This document shows, one piece after another, positions 44,102 to 56,892 of a stretch of 64,000 bases of DNA. Numbering within the stretch: the first letter of the stretch is position 1; every line of letters starts with the position of its first letter. The translations under genes and the position numbers were made by a program. The stretch lies in NCBI GenBank assembly GCA_907163375.1, contig CAJQUW010001728.1:62001-126000 (forward strand), written 5' to 3'. Below the pieces are notes generated by a model. The model ran no database searches and was not told where the DNA came from. It was given only the letters and a program-made list of their open reading frames with translations. This DNA is from Prostheceraeus crozeri (taxonomy: Eukaryota > Platyhelminthes > Polycladida > Euryleptidae).

Positions 44102-44828
44102 TAGTCCGGCAGCCAGAACGAGTTTCTGCAGGGAACGAGGCCGAAGATGAGACTTTCACAGATTGATGTACACCATATACCTACTACGAATTCGCGCGTC
44201 TGCCGAGTTGTGGTGAGTTCCTCTTCTTGTCAGACACGATCAAAGAAAAACACATGTAAATCCAATGGGACGCAGATTGCAGTTTTTGGCTGAAATGAAA
44301 TTTTGTATATTTTCTCTGATTAAACGAAAAGTACTAAGCGCAGAGTCATAATTTTTGACATGGAATGTCTTCAGGTCATTTCCTATGATGTGCATGTGCT
44401 ATTGTCATGCATCTAATCGGCAATATATGTGAGAATATGGTTGAATGTGGATACAGTTGCTCAAAATGTTTGTGTTTGTCGACATTAAGAGGCTCGCCAA
44501 ATCTAAATGTGTTTAGCTTTATTGACAGGGGTACATGAACATCATGGGAAATGACCTGAAGACATTCCATGTCAAAAATTATGACTCTGGGCTTTGTACT
44601 TTTCGTTTAATCAGAGAAAATATACAAAATTTCATTTTAGCCAAAAACTGCAATCTGCGTCCCATTGGATTTACATGTGTTTTTCTTTGATCGTGTCTGA
44701 CAAGAAGAGGAACTCACCACAACTCGGCAGACGCGCGAATTCGTAGTAGGTATATGGTGTACATCAATCTGTGAAAGTCTCATCTTCGGCCTCGTTCCCT
44801 GCAGAAACTCGTTCTGGCTGCCGGACTA
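44102..44828. repeat. Foldback element with arms of about 285 bp
   Basis: The arms 44102-44386 and 44543-44828 are inverted and nearly identical. They run TAGTCCGGCAGCCAGAACGA through AGAGTCATAATTTTTGACAT. TA at both outer ends would fit a TA target duplication of a Tc1/mariner-type MITE with ends GTCCGGCAGCC. There is no coding capacity. Confidence 0.8.
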
Positions 44829-46575
44829 CTCTTCACCCAAATTATTTTCATCTAACAACTATCACGAAGAAAACTACATCAAGTTCAAAAGTGTCAAGAT
44901 GTTCGCGAACATTCCTGCATTTCAGAGAAAGTAAAAATGAGGCGGAGAGAAATTTTTTATTAGATTAAGCAAATGTCCTACCGGCATCCAACTCTGCTAG
45001 ATACGTGAATGGTTAATTCATTCGATTAATTTTATGTACACTTCCTTACGTTGCTTCTTCTGACATTTGGAAGCGTTTGGTGATTCATAGAGCTTGATCT
45101 TTGTACGGATCTGCCATTTGTGACATCTAAGCTACTGATGTCTGGTACTGACGATTTGACTTTAAAAAGGTCACGGAATGAAGAGAAAATTGGTTTCTGA
45201 AATAGTGACATCACAATTATAAATATTTCGATATTTTACTTTTACACATGTTTCGTTTAAAAGATATAGTCGCTGTACATTTTTGTGGACAAACTGTTCG
45301 TGGAGCTGCATTTTTGAAGGAATGATGGTGATAATCGAATTTCTACGAATACATTTGCCTCAAGCTATGCCTTGACAGATAACTGACATTTCACTGAATG
45401 AGTCAGTCTGGCAGCATTTATGCATGTACATGCCCATGTATGTCATGCGACTTTTCAAAATACAATATTAGTCAAATTAATTGATGTTGAAAAAATTGTT
45501 ACATTCCCGAAAATGCTGACTCAATGCACTTCAGTCATAATTTATCATTTATACTTATATGAGAACCCATAATTCCGAGAGCGGCAGTTTGATGGCTGTG
45601 TCTGCGATAACGATAATTTGGTTTGACTACCTTGTGTCATGGTTGGTTCTTGTTGGGTTCCTGGCCCCAACGAGCTAGTGCTTATGAATGACTGAGGGAG
45701 ACACCCCAGTAACTGGCAAAGTGTCCCTGAGATGATTAATAATATTATCAATCTGACTTTAATTATAATCAAAGTCAGCACTAGTGAGCACGCCCTTGAT
45801 AATGGTGAGGATTGTGGTGAGAATCCGCAGGGCCTGTGTTCGTTGGAAGTCAGCATGACACAGGTGTAAACGAACCTTAAATGGGAGCAGCTCGGCCCTA
45901 GTCACTTCAGCCGAGTGTCACTGAATTTCTGATGTCCATTTTAATGTTCCTTTTGTCTGATGTCCTAAATGTATGATGTCTGTGTTTCCGAAACCGAACA
46001 TGCTCACTCAATGGACTGTTCACATCTTTGTCAGTAATGCTCCATCTATGTTCTAAAAAGCAACATGTTCTATATGTTCTAAGTTATAATTTACATAGAT
46101 GGAGCATTATTATCAGTGATGATGAAAGTGCATTTAGCATCCAAGTTCGGAATGTCACTTGATTTCTAAGTTGCAGTTGTGAGAATAAGAAAGAGGAAAT
46201 TGTTGAGTTTGATGCGAATATTCTTGAATACGTGTGAAGTGATCAATGAATACTGCGTTGTTGTAGGAACACCGAATTCAGTATAGAATCACGTAGAAAG
46301 TTTGTGCATTTTGCTATTTGCAACATTTTAATGAAATATCTTATTGATAAAAGGTCAAGATCCGGAACGTCTTGTATCGCAGAAATTGCTTATATTTTCC
46401 ACTTATTTGTTGCCAAACTTAATACGAGCGTTTTAAAACTTTTGATTGAATTGTGAAGCTCTTCCAGTATGGTGCAGTTGCCTATTTTTCTTTTGTCTAC
46501 ATGATTGCAATTGCTGACTTCTGAAGCATTTCGGTATTGCTGGTATTGCCGGAGATATGTTGCCTTTGCATGATC
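44829..46575. other. Intron sequence with one small hairpin
   Basis: There is no recognisable gene. AATGCTCCATCTATGT near 46038 and ACATAGATGGAGCATT near 46093 form a 16-bp inverted repeat 40 bp apart. The rest is unremarkable. Confidence 0.4.
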
Positions 46576-46823
46576 TATCAATAATGCGAAAAATATCAGT
46601 TTTCTCTACCGAGTAATTTTAATGCCACTAATTAATTACGAATAAAAATACATACACAGCCGACGTTTCGGGTCCAGACCCTTTCTCAAAGCATATTGCT
46701 GCCTTGCCTTGAGAAAGGGTCTGGACCCGAAACGTCGGCTGTGTGTATATTTTTTGCTCGTAATTATTTAGTGGCAGTAAAATCACTCGGCAGAGAAAAC
46801 TGATGTTTTTCTCATTATTGATT
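46576..46823. repeat. Hairpin element carrying CGACGTTTCGGGTCC arms
   Basis: The arms 46576-46680 and 46697-46823 are inverted, about 90% alike, around a short AT-rich centre. The inner arm ends read AGAAAGGGTCTGGACCCGAAACGTCGG. GGACCCGAAACGTC is a sequence I associate with Penelope-like termini and looks like half of a hammerhead core (hairpin then GAAAC-GTC). The preceding CTGANGA box is not conserved. It is probably two facing copies of one retroelement end. Confidence 0.65.
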
Positions 46824-49800
46824 CATTATGGTCCTCCCGCCATCATCCATCTCTTATTGGCATAATCTGCCTGATTTCTGATTATTATCATCAACGAATA
46901 ATCAGATGAATGTAGTATTATAAGCCAGGGACTTGAAAAATGGGGAACTACGAAAAAAAAGCGTCTTCATTGTTGTTGCTAATCGTCAGGGGGTGAGACT
47001 GTCTTGACTTACTGTCTTCAGCTTACCATCATGTACTTGACAAAAACTTTTTTATCTTTTTCCTGCCTTACCATTATACTTCATCCCAGCAGTGGTTGCT
47101 GTTATAATTAACACATTGTTCGAAGGCCTGTATTCACTTTTGCGATATTGTGGCACATCTTACATGCATAGTATTATGCATATTTCATACATCTCCAGTC
47201 TCTATACAAATCCTCACTCTCCAACAAAATAGTGACTAGCCGACGGCTTATAAATTCAGAAATAATAAGGTTGAGCTCGTTGGAGTAATACAGGGGTAGA
47301 CACGAATCAATTAGATCAAAATTCATCCAAATTAGAAGCCGCATCATCTGTATCCGGTATGATCCACATGAGGTTTTTGATAAACAAAACTGTGCTCAGT
47401 TAAGGAAAACAAGGTTCGAGTTCATTTCAGCGGAAGCAGCTTGAGGTTTGACACGTTAGTTACGAGATTCACACAATTTCTGTGTTCTTGCATAATATCA
47501 TGTATCTGATACATCTGTTCTCATGTAATCAATTTTGCATGATTCAATTTTCCTTTTCTGCAAGCACATGATTTGTGATTGAAGAAATATGCCAAGTAGG
47601 TGTAACATATCAGTTCCAATTAATTTCTGTCTTCTATACAACATCATCTTCAAAGAAATGTATTAGTAGATAATAAGAATTACAAAATAGTATCAAATTT
47701 TTCTGAAGATAGCTTTGCTCTCAAGACAAAACGAAATTGATTGTAATTGAGATATGATATTGATACAAACTCCATTTGTGATTCCCTGTCTTTTATAATA
47801 TTTACTATGAGTCAGACATTATCAAAAATTCAAGCTATGGTCATGTTGATTAGTAAATTGATGATCGATTAACTTCGCATAATAATAACAAGGTCATTGA
47901 TGCGTTATATTAATTCACTGAGGAGCCGAAGAATGGACGACAATAAACATGGCAGTTATCTTAAATTATACCGATACTTTTCAGATACCATTATAAAAAA
48001 TAGCAAAACACTGTGAGGCATCATGAATTAAAATTGAGCTGAGCTGATGCATTGCTTTTTTCGGAGGTTTTTCAGCTTACTTTAGGAGCGTGAGACTTAC
48101 AGTGTAAACGTCATGAGTTTCGGAATTGTTACAAAGCTATAGGAGTAGAGGTGCTAAATTCTACGGATTAACCCCTAATGCTACGTAAACCGCTAATGCT
48201 GCGACGCTGTTGTAAGTAATATAAAGATGATTAAAAATGTTCAAGAGAATCTTATTCCAAAGACCCAAATGTTGCTTCAGATGCTTGCTAACATTCGGAG
48301 ATTTTTCAGCTTATACTTTAGGAGCGTACGGTTTGCAGTGTACATGCCCATCATTCTGCTGCACACTACCAAATAACGTTTCGCATGATTTTGTAACAAT
48401 GTCAGTAAGCGATGGTTTGACATCATGCTGAAGTCCAATAATTCGAAAAGCTTTCTCTTAGCCAGAAAGAAGGCTCCCAAAGATCATAAGGCACATTGTA
48501 GACACAGGCATATACAGGGTGTTCGCGATCTTCTTGCGGATTTTACAAGTTGTTGTTCTGCAACATCACATAGGTTTTTACAATGTTCAAAGAACCAAAA
48601 GTCGAAGTCCACTGAATACCTTTACTAACATTAGTTCCATGTGACTTATATCACAGAATATGCAAAGCTCACGGCGCATGGCAAAGTGCTTTTAAGCACG
48701 ATGATCAGTTAACCCCATCTTTACTTAATCTGTGTTTATGTTGTCCAATCAATAATGTTACTCCTAATTTCAATTCATGCAAATGTTTTTGGGTACGGTG
48801 TGTATTAAACACCATTTCGCGTCTGGCTCCGTACCCAGAAGTCCAGCAGTGGAACGTGTAAGCTTTTTGGAGAAAAAGGAGTAGGCTTATCCCGATCAAT
48901 CAAACGATTATTCAATTTTGATGTCTGTAGCTCACCCTGTCCCAACCTATTGGTGCATCCGTGTTCGATTTCATAGCTGTGTCTTGACTGGAAATACTTT
49001 GTACAACAAAATGCCTTTGTGTCGTTCTACATTGACTGCTTCCTCCATTACCTGGCCACTTATCGAATCGTAAGGTAAGATGAGAGAGACCACAGAACAA
49101 CAAATTGTCAACGGTGATGGCTTCGGTTTCGCGTCAATCAAGTGAGAGTTCGTGTGATTCTTCAGTTGTTATGTCAAATACAAACGTATTTGCGAAAATA
49201 GAATATTCATAGATGTGAAAAAGTAGAGCTAAAAGAAGATCATGCATAACGCCAATTAGTTAATTCAGACATGCGATTTACTTCATGTCTTCCTTCTATA
49301 CCTTTTGTGCATTGTTTTACATCGTTCTGTATCATCTTGAATTCAAATGGTTTCACTGTACTTCTCATAATTTTATGATCGTGTATATTCCTTATTCTAA
49401 ACTTCTACTTGCATTTATGCAAATGCTTTTGATTGATTAATAGTTTCTCTAGTCTATGAAGAGCCTAGGCGTTTGACTATTTATCAATTAGCTCCAATTC
49501 ATAATTTAGCTCGGAGAATGAATGTATAATTTTTGATGCTCGTAGATTCTGAAAATGTATCTCCCGAAATCAGTGGGATTGCATGTACATGTAAGTCCAT
49601 ATACATGTTGTGCGTCCTTGGATCCTTATGATTATACACTGAGTGAACGAAAAATGCTGTGTACTCAGATGCAATAAAATGAATGGATTTATATGTTCGA
49701 TGCTTTATTTTCAAAACATGGATGGCATAATGCAATCTTCATCATTTAGCATGAAATATAAAAAGCTGCACTCGCGAGTGTCATGAGGGTTAGCAATTTT

Positions 49801-50473
49801 GAAAGCGATATTTGTAGCAAATTAGTCATCCTATCTCCATATCCTTAAAAGTGTGCAACTAACTTTGCTGAATGCTATCATTAACAAGAGATCTGTTTCA
49901 TCCGTGCAATTTCTTCATCATAGGCCTGTTTTCGTTTAGAACGTCAAATAAATGTCCAGGATATGTTTCCAATACGGATTTGAGGCAATCTTTCATTAGC
50001 AATTTCTAGACCCGATAAACAGTAAACACTTCTTGTTTCTGTATTGCAGTGGCATGGAACTTTATTTAGAAAGATAATTACAACTGCACGATAAGCAATA
50101 CGCAGTATAGCATTCGTAAAGCCGAATGTAAGCTTCGAATGACGTCATCCATCATAAAATTACATTACATAACCATCTATCCCGTATGTTAGTGTTCTGT
50201 ATGATCTTCTTCCTTGCAATGCACTCTATAAACCTCATCAAACTTTCCAGCTTTCCTATCTGCTGTGAAAACGATTCAGTCTGTCTGCGCTTCGAATTGC
50301 ATAAGTATTACTTCAGATAACGCACACGTTCATACATGAACGTACGTCTATGCAGTAATGCATGTGTGCAAGCATTCCGATGTTCGAGGTTCATCAGCAA
50401 CTAGCTAATTTGCGATTATTGCTTGAGCAATTTAGAAATTTGGCCACGAAAATATGATGGTGTTCTAATATAA
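46824..50473. other. Intron sequence, no recognised gene
   Basis: There is one weak direct repeat: GGAGGTTTTTCAGCTTACTTTAGGAGCGT near 48063 recurs diverged near 48296. No exon or transposon ends were found. Confidence 0.4.
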
Positions 50474-50475
50474 TA

Positions 50476-52679
50476 TAGTTTTTACCACCCATGTATCCAC
50501 ATAGTCCAGTCACTTGTCAAATAAGTGCAGTCAATTGTCAAATGCAAGAAAGGACACTTCTGATCGTTGTGAATTGCAGTCATGTATCAAAATAAAGCAA
50601 TCAAGAGTCAACATGTGCAGTCAAGTATCCACAGAATTAGACCGGTCGTCTCTTCTTCTGTTTGACTAGAAAGGAAACATAGGAACATGTAACGTTAATG
50701 AAATGGCACAATCTGCTGACATAATGCCATAGAAATCGAACAATGAGCAGCCAGTTTAACATTAAACACGTAAAATTGTCTGAAGTTTCAGTGACAGTTA
50801 TCAACCGGATCACACAGCAAAGAGACACAGTCGATGTCAAGTTCTACAGAGAAGTTTGTGAACGTTTTTTCGTGCGCCTGCTAACTTTTTTAATAATGAT
50901 CGGACTGCCCAACATTATCGAGAAAACTTTTGCGCAATGATCTGAATTCTTCGAATCTGAAGGAATCGTGGTGATCGGAGCATTTTAAAGGAATTCAGAG
51001 CAATCCGCAAGCGACGCACGACTATTTTTCCTATCTCTGCAAGGTATTAAGAAATTCTTTTTGCCCACTTAATAAGTTCCTTCATGTGCCATTGTTTTGA
51101 ATCAGTTTGCACTTCTAGCAAAGTGATGCGGTTAAACAATTTAATTCTGTGCAAGTATCAAATTATCAGTCTAACTGTGCTGACGAACGAGATGATGAGG
51201 CAGCGAATAAGAGATGACGATAAGCAGAGGCTTTTTCAGGCTGCTGAAAGAGGAGAAGACTTTCTCCAACTTGCTTCTCAGTTAAATATCAAACCGAACA
51301 CAGCCTATGCAATCATTAGGAGAGCTCGCTTACGCGATGGACAGGTTGTTGTTCCTCGAGGTGGACATACTCATCACAAGGTGGATGATGAGATCGGAGC
51401 TATGCTGGTGTCCATCGTGGAGGAGAAACCTGGGTACACGTTGCATCAAATAAACGCTGAGCTTCGTCTACGACTGCCAAACAAGCCTCATCTTTCGGTC
51501 ACTTCTCTTTGCCGTTGTTTGACTGCTCGATTAATAGTAATGAAGAAATTCGAAGACAGTGTAACCGAGAGAAACAATGAGCAAGTGAAGGAGAGACGTG
51601 AACAATATGCGCGATGGTTGATGATGAATGGAGTCAACAATGAGCTCGTATTCATGGATGAATGCGGCATCAATTTGTGGAGTAGACGAACTCGAGGTAG
51701 AGCACCCAGAGGATCTAGGCTGTACGAGTCGTTGCTGGGAGACGTGGGAGAAACTTCACCGTCATATTCGCCATCGGTCACACCGTGGATTGCTTTTCCA
51801 TGAGATCTTCGAGGGTGGTATGACCAAAGCACGATTCCACTCAGTTCTGAAAGGATTTCAGGAGATCATGAAGGGCCCATGGCTTTCATCTTTGATAATG
51901 CTCCATCTCATTCTGGTGCAAAACTCAAGTCCCGAGGATGGTGGACCTAACTTGAGACCAGAACAATCAATGTGTGTACTTACCACCCTATTCCCCATTC
52001 TTGAATCTGGTCGAGAATGCAATAAGTGCATTTAAGTGGTCCCTCAAAAATAGCTTGGAGGAAGTGCGGCAAGACTTGCTGACTCAAACACATGACATGC
52101 GTCTGGCTACATTGACACAGCTGGCAGAACAGGCTGTTAGTGTCATAACTGCATCTAAAGCGGCTCACTGGTCTTGCTCACTCGCAGAGACATATTCCTG
52201 ATTGTCTTCAAAAAGCTGACATTTTGATGTGAGTAGGCCTACAGTTCTTTCTTGTGGCCTGATTTTTCAATACATGTATCGGATCTGGATGAGATGATGT
52301 TTTTTCCTCAAATTTTACTATAGATGTTAATTGATGAGTTAAATAACATAGCTTGATGGGTGAATATTCGGCGAATAACTCTGAAAATCTGAATGACTCA
52401 GTAATTTCTCCTAATCATATTTCACCTTTTTCATGGTAATTCATTAATTAAACATGCTTTGAATATCCTCATAAACCTATGGACATAGATATTAGTAGGA
52501 ATAAACACTAAAAAGCATGTATTGGATTTTTTGATACTTGACTGAACTTATTTACACTTGGGTGGTGTAGTATGACACTTCGGTGCTCTATTCTGATACA
52601 TGGGTGAACTATTTGGACAATCGACTGCCTTATTTTGATAGTTGATTGGCTTAAGTGGATACATGGGTGGTAAAAACTA
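50476..52679 (+). mobile_element. Tc1/IS630-superfamily transposon, 2.2 kb
   Basis: The ends TAGTTTTTACCACCCATGTA and its inverse are flanked by TA (50474-50475 and 52680-52681). The subterminal 200 bp at each end is built from variants of CAGTCAATTGTCAAAT-like units. A decayed transposase lies inside on the plus strand. The segment 50880-51160 is shared with the inverted arms at 28.3-29.8 kb, so the family has several copies here. Confidence 0.88.
51174..52201 (+). pseudogene. IS630/Tc1-type transposase, frameshifted
   Basis: MRQRIRDDDKQRLFQAAERG starts a helix-turn-helix part (NIKPNTAYAIIRRARL). A second domain reads KPGYTLHQINAELRLRL. The first catalytic Asp lies in LVFMDECGINLWSRR, followed by RGRAPRGSR, and the frame is lost after about 51720. 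The second Asp region FDNAPSHSGAK (about 51890) and the Glu region YLPPYSPFLNLVENAISAFK (about 51974-52035) lie in other frames. There are at least two frameshifts and one stop, so it is inactive. All three DDE positions are still readable. Confidence 0.88.
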
Positions 52680-52681
52680 TA

Positions 52682-54318
52682 ATAATACCATGGTAAGAGT
52701 AAGGGAAATACCATGGCAGATCTATCACATGTAGGGGAGCAGTAGAAAACATATGGGACGTTTAATCTAGAACCTTGATTAGCACAGAGCTATATATAAT
52801 TTGTTCAGTATACTAAACAACATGTATATGGCAAGTCGCATGCTGTCAATCTTCCAAGCATTAGTTGTAATTGCATGGAAATTCATTGCTTCGCAGATCT
52901 TGATAAATGCTCAGATTTTATGCTCATAAGCATCACAGACCATAAGCTGTTGCAAGGTTATAGCCTGTTCTGCTTCTTGGCTCAATTTTCGAGTTTGTTA
53001 GCTCATCAGATAAATTTAATAGCCTGAAATACTACATGGATATGTAGAGTTTGCACTTGTCTAAATCTAACTAACTAGGGTCAGTAAAAGTCGCTGTGCA
53101 GAATTGAGTTATTCATAGTTAGAATCATAGCGGCTAGACTTCAATTGATGTATGTGGATCAATCAAATCTCCCTATACATGAGTTAATGATGCTTCCTTA
53201 TAAATCAAACTTTACTTTTTGTCTGAATTATTGATGACCAAGTTATTATGATCATTGAATTTGTCATGATTATTTACTCTTTGTGTATCAGTCAACTTGT
53301 GACATGACAAGCGTAAAAATAGAGAATACTCTTATTGACGAAAAAGGTGTTACTTCCATCAAAGTTAAAAAAAACGTTGCAGCAGCAACTCGAAGGAACT
53401 GCAAAATATTATTCTTTCTTCCATATTGCTATCATGGCTTTTATTTTAAATTTTCCAAAAACGGCTGTCGCAGTCTCAAACTCATCAAATGCTGCTGTAA
53501 AATTCGATCAGCAGACTTTTCTGATGTCGAGCTAGAAATAGAATGACAGCTCTCATCGTGCACATTGATTTATGCTCATGTAAGCCAACCAGTCGCGCGC
53601 GATCATGTGCGAAAGCAAAATACGAGCATTCGCGATTATACTAGCACCACGCACATGCGCCAGCATGATGTTAACTAACAAATTGTCAATTTCACGCATA
53701 GAGTATCATGGACATGCACAAAAGCATTTTTCATTTGACCGTAAAAAGTGTTGTCAAGAATTTCTGCACCCTCTGAGACTTGAGGTAGCTCAATGGACCT
53801 CATGGCCTATCTAACTTACTTCTACTAATTCAATTGAGGTGAAATATCACATGCCGAATCGTTGTCGAAAATGATGACTTTGCATGGGCATGAGCGGTTG
53901 ATAAATCATCAATAAAAAGCAAAGTGGAAAAATATGGCTTCAGGGTCCACTGGACCCCTCAGGTCCCTTAGAGCTAAGTAATGAACAAATATTGTTTCTG
54001 TCTGAATGAGTTGAGCCTCTCTGACTTCCCAATTCAGAAACGATGTAGCCATCTAATGTATATCACATACTACACTCATCACAGTCACTTTATTGTGTTA
54101 GACGTTAAACAAAAAAGTAAGGGATCGAACGCAGTTTTCGCTTGACGGTTGCGTGATCTAATGGAGCGACGCTAATGGAACCCAGTTAATTATTTAAAGT
54201 TGGCCCATGCTTCAGATTGAGAAGATAATCAGCAATATCACATTTGCATCACATGAGCCTAAAATCAGTGCATCTTCTCTATCAGCAACACAACACATTT
54301 CCTATAGCATTATCTTAC
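52682..54318. other. Intron sequence next to the juxtamembrane exon
   Basis: There is no recognised gene or transposon end. GACCTCATGGCC-type and GGTCCACTGGACC short palindromes occur near 53795 and 53944. Confidence 0.4.
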
Positions 54319-54606
54319 CTGAAGGTAATACTTGTTTGTAACACCTGTGCGTAGTGGATGAGTTTCAAAAAGTGGTTCCAAATCTTTGGCATCGATCTTC
54401 CACAACAGCATGTCGAGTTCTTGTTCAATCCTATGATTTCTGTACACGAATGTACCGACGATCAAAGCAAAAACAAGAACAGTTGCGAAAATTGGCAGTA
54501 CAATCTTTGCAGTGTAATTTGGCGTTGTTTTGCACTTCCTGCCATCAAATCCACATTCTGGTTCATCTTTCGGCTTTTTTCCTCCAATCCAAACAATTTT
54601 CTTGTC
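54319..54606 (-). CDS. Receptor guanylyl cyclase, transmembrane/juxtamembrane exon
   Basis: The acceptor is TTATTTCAACAG (AG at 54608-54607) and the donor CAG|GTAAGA. The exon is 288 bp, phase 0, 96 residues. It begins DKKIVWIGGKKPKDEPECGFDGRKC, matching the conserved membrane-proximal W-x-GG ... P-x-CGF-D of natriuretic-peptide-type receptors. A 22-residue membrane span follows (IVLPIFATVLVFALIVGTFVY), then RNHRIEQELDMLLWKIDAKDLEP, the family's juxtamembrane segment. The ligand-binding exons should lie at higher coordinates but are not recognised in this window. Confidence 0.9.
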
Positions 54607-56249
54607 CTGTTGAAATAAGTAGAAAAGTCTATCAGAAAGAACAACATGAATAGCTATATAAAAGCATAATACAGCGTAATTTGACATGAATGGAATTTCC
54701 AATCAAAAGAAGAAGGGCTAGCTCGAATTCACGACCACTTTGATTATATAGACCAGCTACTAAACCGACGAGCCAAATGCTGGAAGTGACTTTTCGATTC
54801 TGTCAAATTGTAAATTTTGTAAAATGTATTAGAATGATGTCCTGAGACTTGAACACTTTAAGCACAAGATTCAATGGGAACCGCAGCCTCGTCAGAACGG
54901 CTCACAATAGTCTAAACTCTCTTAAAGTGACTAGATAGAATAACAGGCTGCTCTGCGCTTTTTTATCCTAAATCTGCCATGCACCTGATAATCATGAAGA
55001 TCGCAGAGTGCCAGCTTTAATTGTTTAAGTCTGAGGACATTATTTTAATATATGCCTGAGCGAGCTGACACTGTGCAATCCATATGATTATCAATGCCTC
55101 GGCAAAATAGATAAACGCAGTCAGCCTGCTATGCAGTCAGTTCCTCAACCTGTTCAGTCAATCTAGGTAGTTTAAGGTATTGTCTGGGCCACTTCGAACA
55201 GTATTGACATGCTCTTGTAGGGCGAAATGCAGAGTCTACGGCTGCCAAAGAATTGTTGTACTTAAATTGTTCAATTCTGAGGTAACCTTTCTACTTTATG
55301 CGCACTTTATTATAGTCTACTATAATATTTATCTACTTTATTATAATGAATTCGCACTCTGCAATCGTTATGTTACCAATATATAATTCAGATCTTTAAC
55401 TCTTTGTAATAAGTGTCTTTAACTCTGACAGCTATTTTTGTTTTGCGCATCTACAAGTTCGTGCTAATTTAATTCTTTCTCTTTTGACTGTGTAAGCAAC
55501 CTATATCAGATATAAACATTAAATATAGAAATATGATGCTAAAACCATACATTTTCAGAAAATTAATGTGCAGGAGAGAGTCATTAGAGGTAAAAAGATG
55601 AATCATAAAGAAAGCAATATCTTGGCTTTTTATCACTTTTTGCAGTATTTATTATTTGCTTCACTTATTTAGCTATATTTAGCTAAAACCTTCAGATAAC
55701 ATAATAGGAATCATAAATAAATCCATGTCAAAATTACAAATTTACTAAAAAATGGCTTTGCAGTGTTTTTTAACATAGCATATGTTAAAACGATCAGGAA
55801 CATTCAAAACTGGTTGATCACTGTGTGTGATACAACACAGGAGCTGTTTGGGGGAATGCATGGAAAGCACCCTTTTGAAATGGAAGCTGTCATTGTCTAA
55901 TGATATCTTATATTATTTTATCATGATTTAGTACAACAGAAAACTATTCGTGTAGCTAGAATTAGTTCAAATATAGGTTGAACAAGTACTACTTGTCCAC
56001 GACGGGGAAAGAGCTAATGTCGAAGGATATTTTTCAGTTTGTTCTTCAATTCTGAGTGCTGAAAGATTAGATTACATTTGATAGTTCCTCCGTATTACCG
56101 GTAGGTCAATTTACCACTTGGTAGCCAAGGAGCGTATTATTTTGTTAGGATTATGCAGAACAGGCTTTTTAAAGTAATTTCAGTTATATCACGGTTGATA
56201 ACACATCAAAATGTCCATAAATTCTTTATGTAAAAATGACTATTCCTAT
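54607..56249. other. Upstream intron of the guanylyl cyclase gene, nothing recognised
   Basis: No exon or transposon terminus is supported here. Confidence 0.4.
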
Positions 56250-56892
56250 AGTTTGTAGATTAAAAACAAAGCGATGTTCATACTGTGTGTATATTGTCAA
56301 CGCGAGGTACCTTTCACCAGCTCTCATCAAGCGTATACGTGGAATGATCGATTACCTGTAAAATGAACGAATCAATGAAGTAACAAAGTGACAGCCAATA
56401 AGAGCAGAGGAAGAAGCTAAAACCAGGGCATTTGCAACGTCATGACATGCTCTTTCTGGCTACACAGATCTGGCTTGAAAGTTTTAATGCTAATAGCCTC
56501 TAGGGCTTTCTTATTAGAAAAGCTGTCAGATCTGTGCACAACAGAGAAACACCGAGTGGCTACAAAAGGGTCAATCGGGCAAGATTGGAGATGACGCGTC
56601 ACAGCACTGCTAGGGATACGGTTAGATCGGGGCGGGCGCTTACTCTCAGTGCTTAACCAACGGGGCACATGCTCCAGTATCCTCTATTCAAGGCATGTCA
56701 TGACGTTGCAACTGCCCTGGTTTTAGTTTCTTCCTCTGCTCTTATTGGCTGTCACTTCGTTACTTCATAGATTCGTTCATTTTACAAGTAATCGATCATT
56801 CCACGTATACGCTTGATCAGACTTGGTGAAAGGTACCTCGCGTTGACAATATGCGGACAATATGAACATCTCTTTTCTTTTTATCTACAAAG
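56250..56892. repeat. Foldback element with arms of about 200 bp and a coding scrap
   Basis: The left arm (56250-56450) and right arm (56690-56892) are inverted copies. Landmarks are TTGTCAACGCGAGGTACCTTTCACC, CGTATACGTGGAATGATCGAT, CAGCCAATAAGAGCAGAGGAAG and AACCAGGGCA. The minus strand of the loop encodes FSNKKALEAISIKTFKPDLC, similar to the end of retroelement nuclease domains (EA-x-x-I ... P-x-L). It is probably two facing retroelement ends. Confidence 0.65.

Larger units (their letters stand above)
34999..54318 (-). other. 19.3-kb intron of the receptor guanylyl cyclase gene
   Basis: The donor lies at 54318-54317 (CAG|GTAAGA) and the acceptor at 35000-34999 (TTTTCAG|AT), with matching phase 0. 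Protein order agrees with the family: juxtamembrane exon, then kinase-homology exon. The intron carries a hAT remnant with nested long inverted repeats, a hAT MITE, several hairpin elements and an IS630-type transposon. An unseen small exon inside it is possible but not required by the protein sequence. Confidence 0.75.

Noticed and set aside
45545-45856. Possible SINE or gene around a 103-codon minus ORF
   Set aside because: No A/B box promoter pair, poly(A) tail or flanking duplication could be found by eye.
46697-46735. Functional hammerhead ribozyme in the 46.6-kb hairpin
   Set aside because: The hairpin and GAAAC-GTC are present, but the CTGANGA box reads CTTGAGAA, so the catalytic core is not kept.
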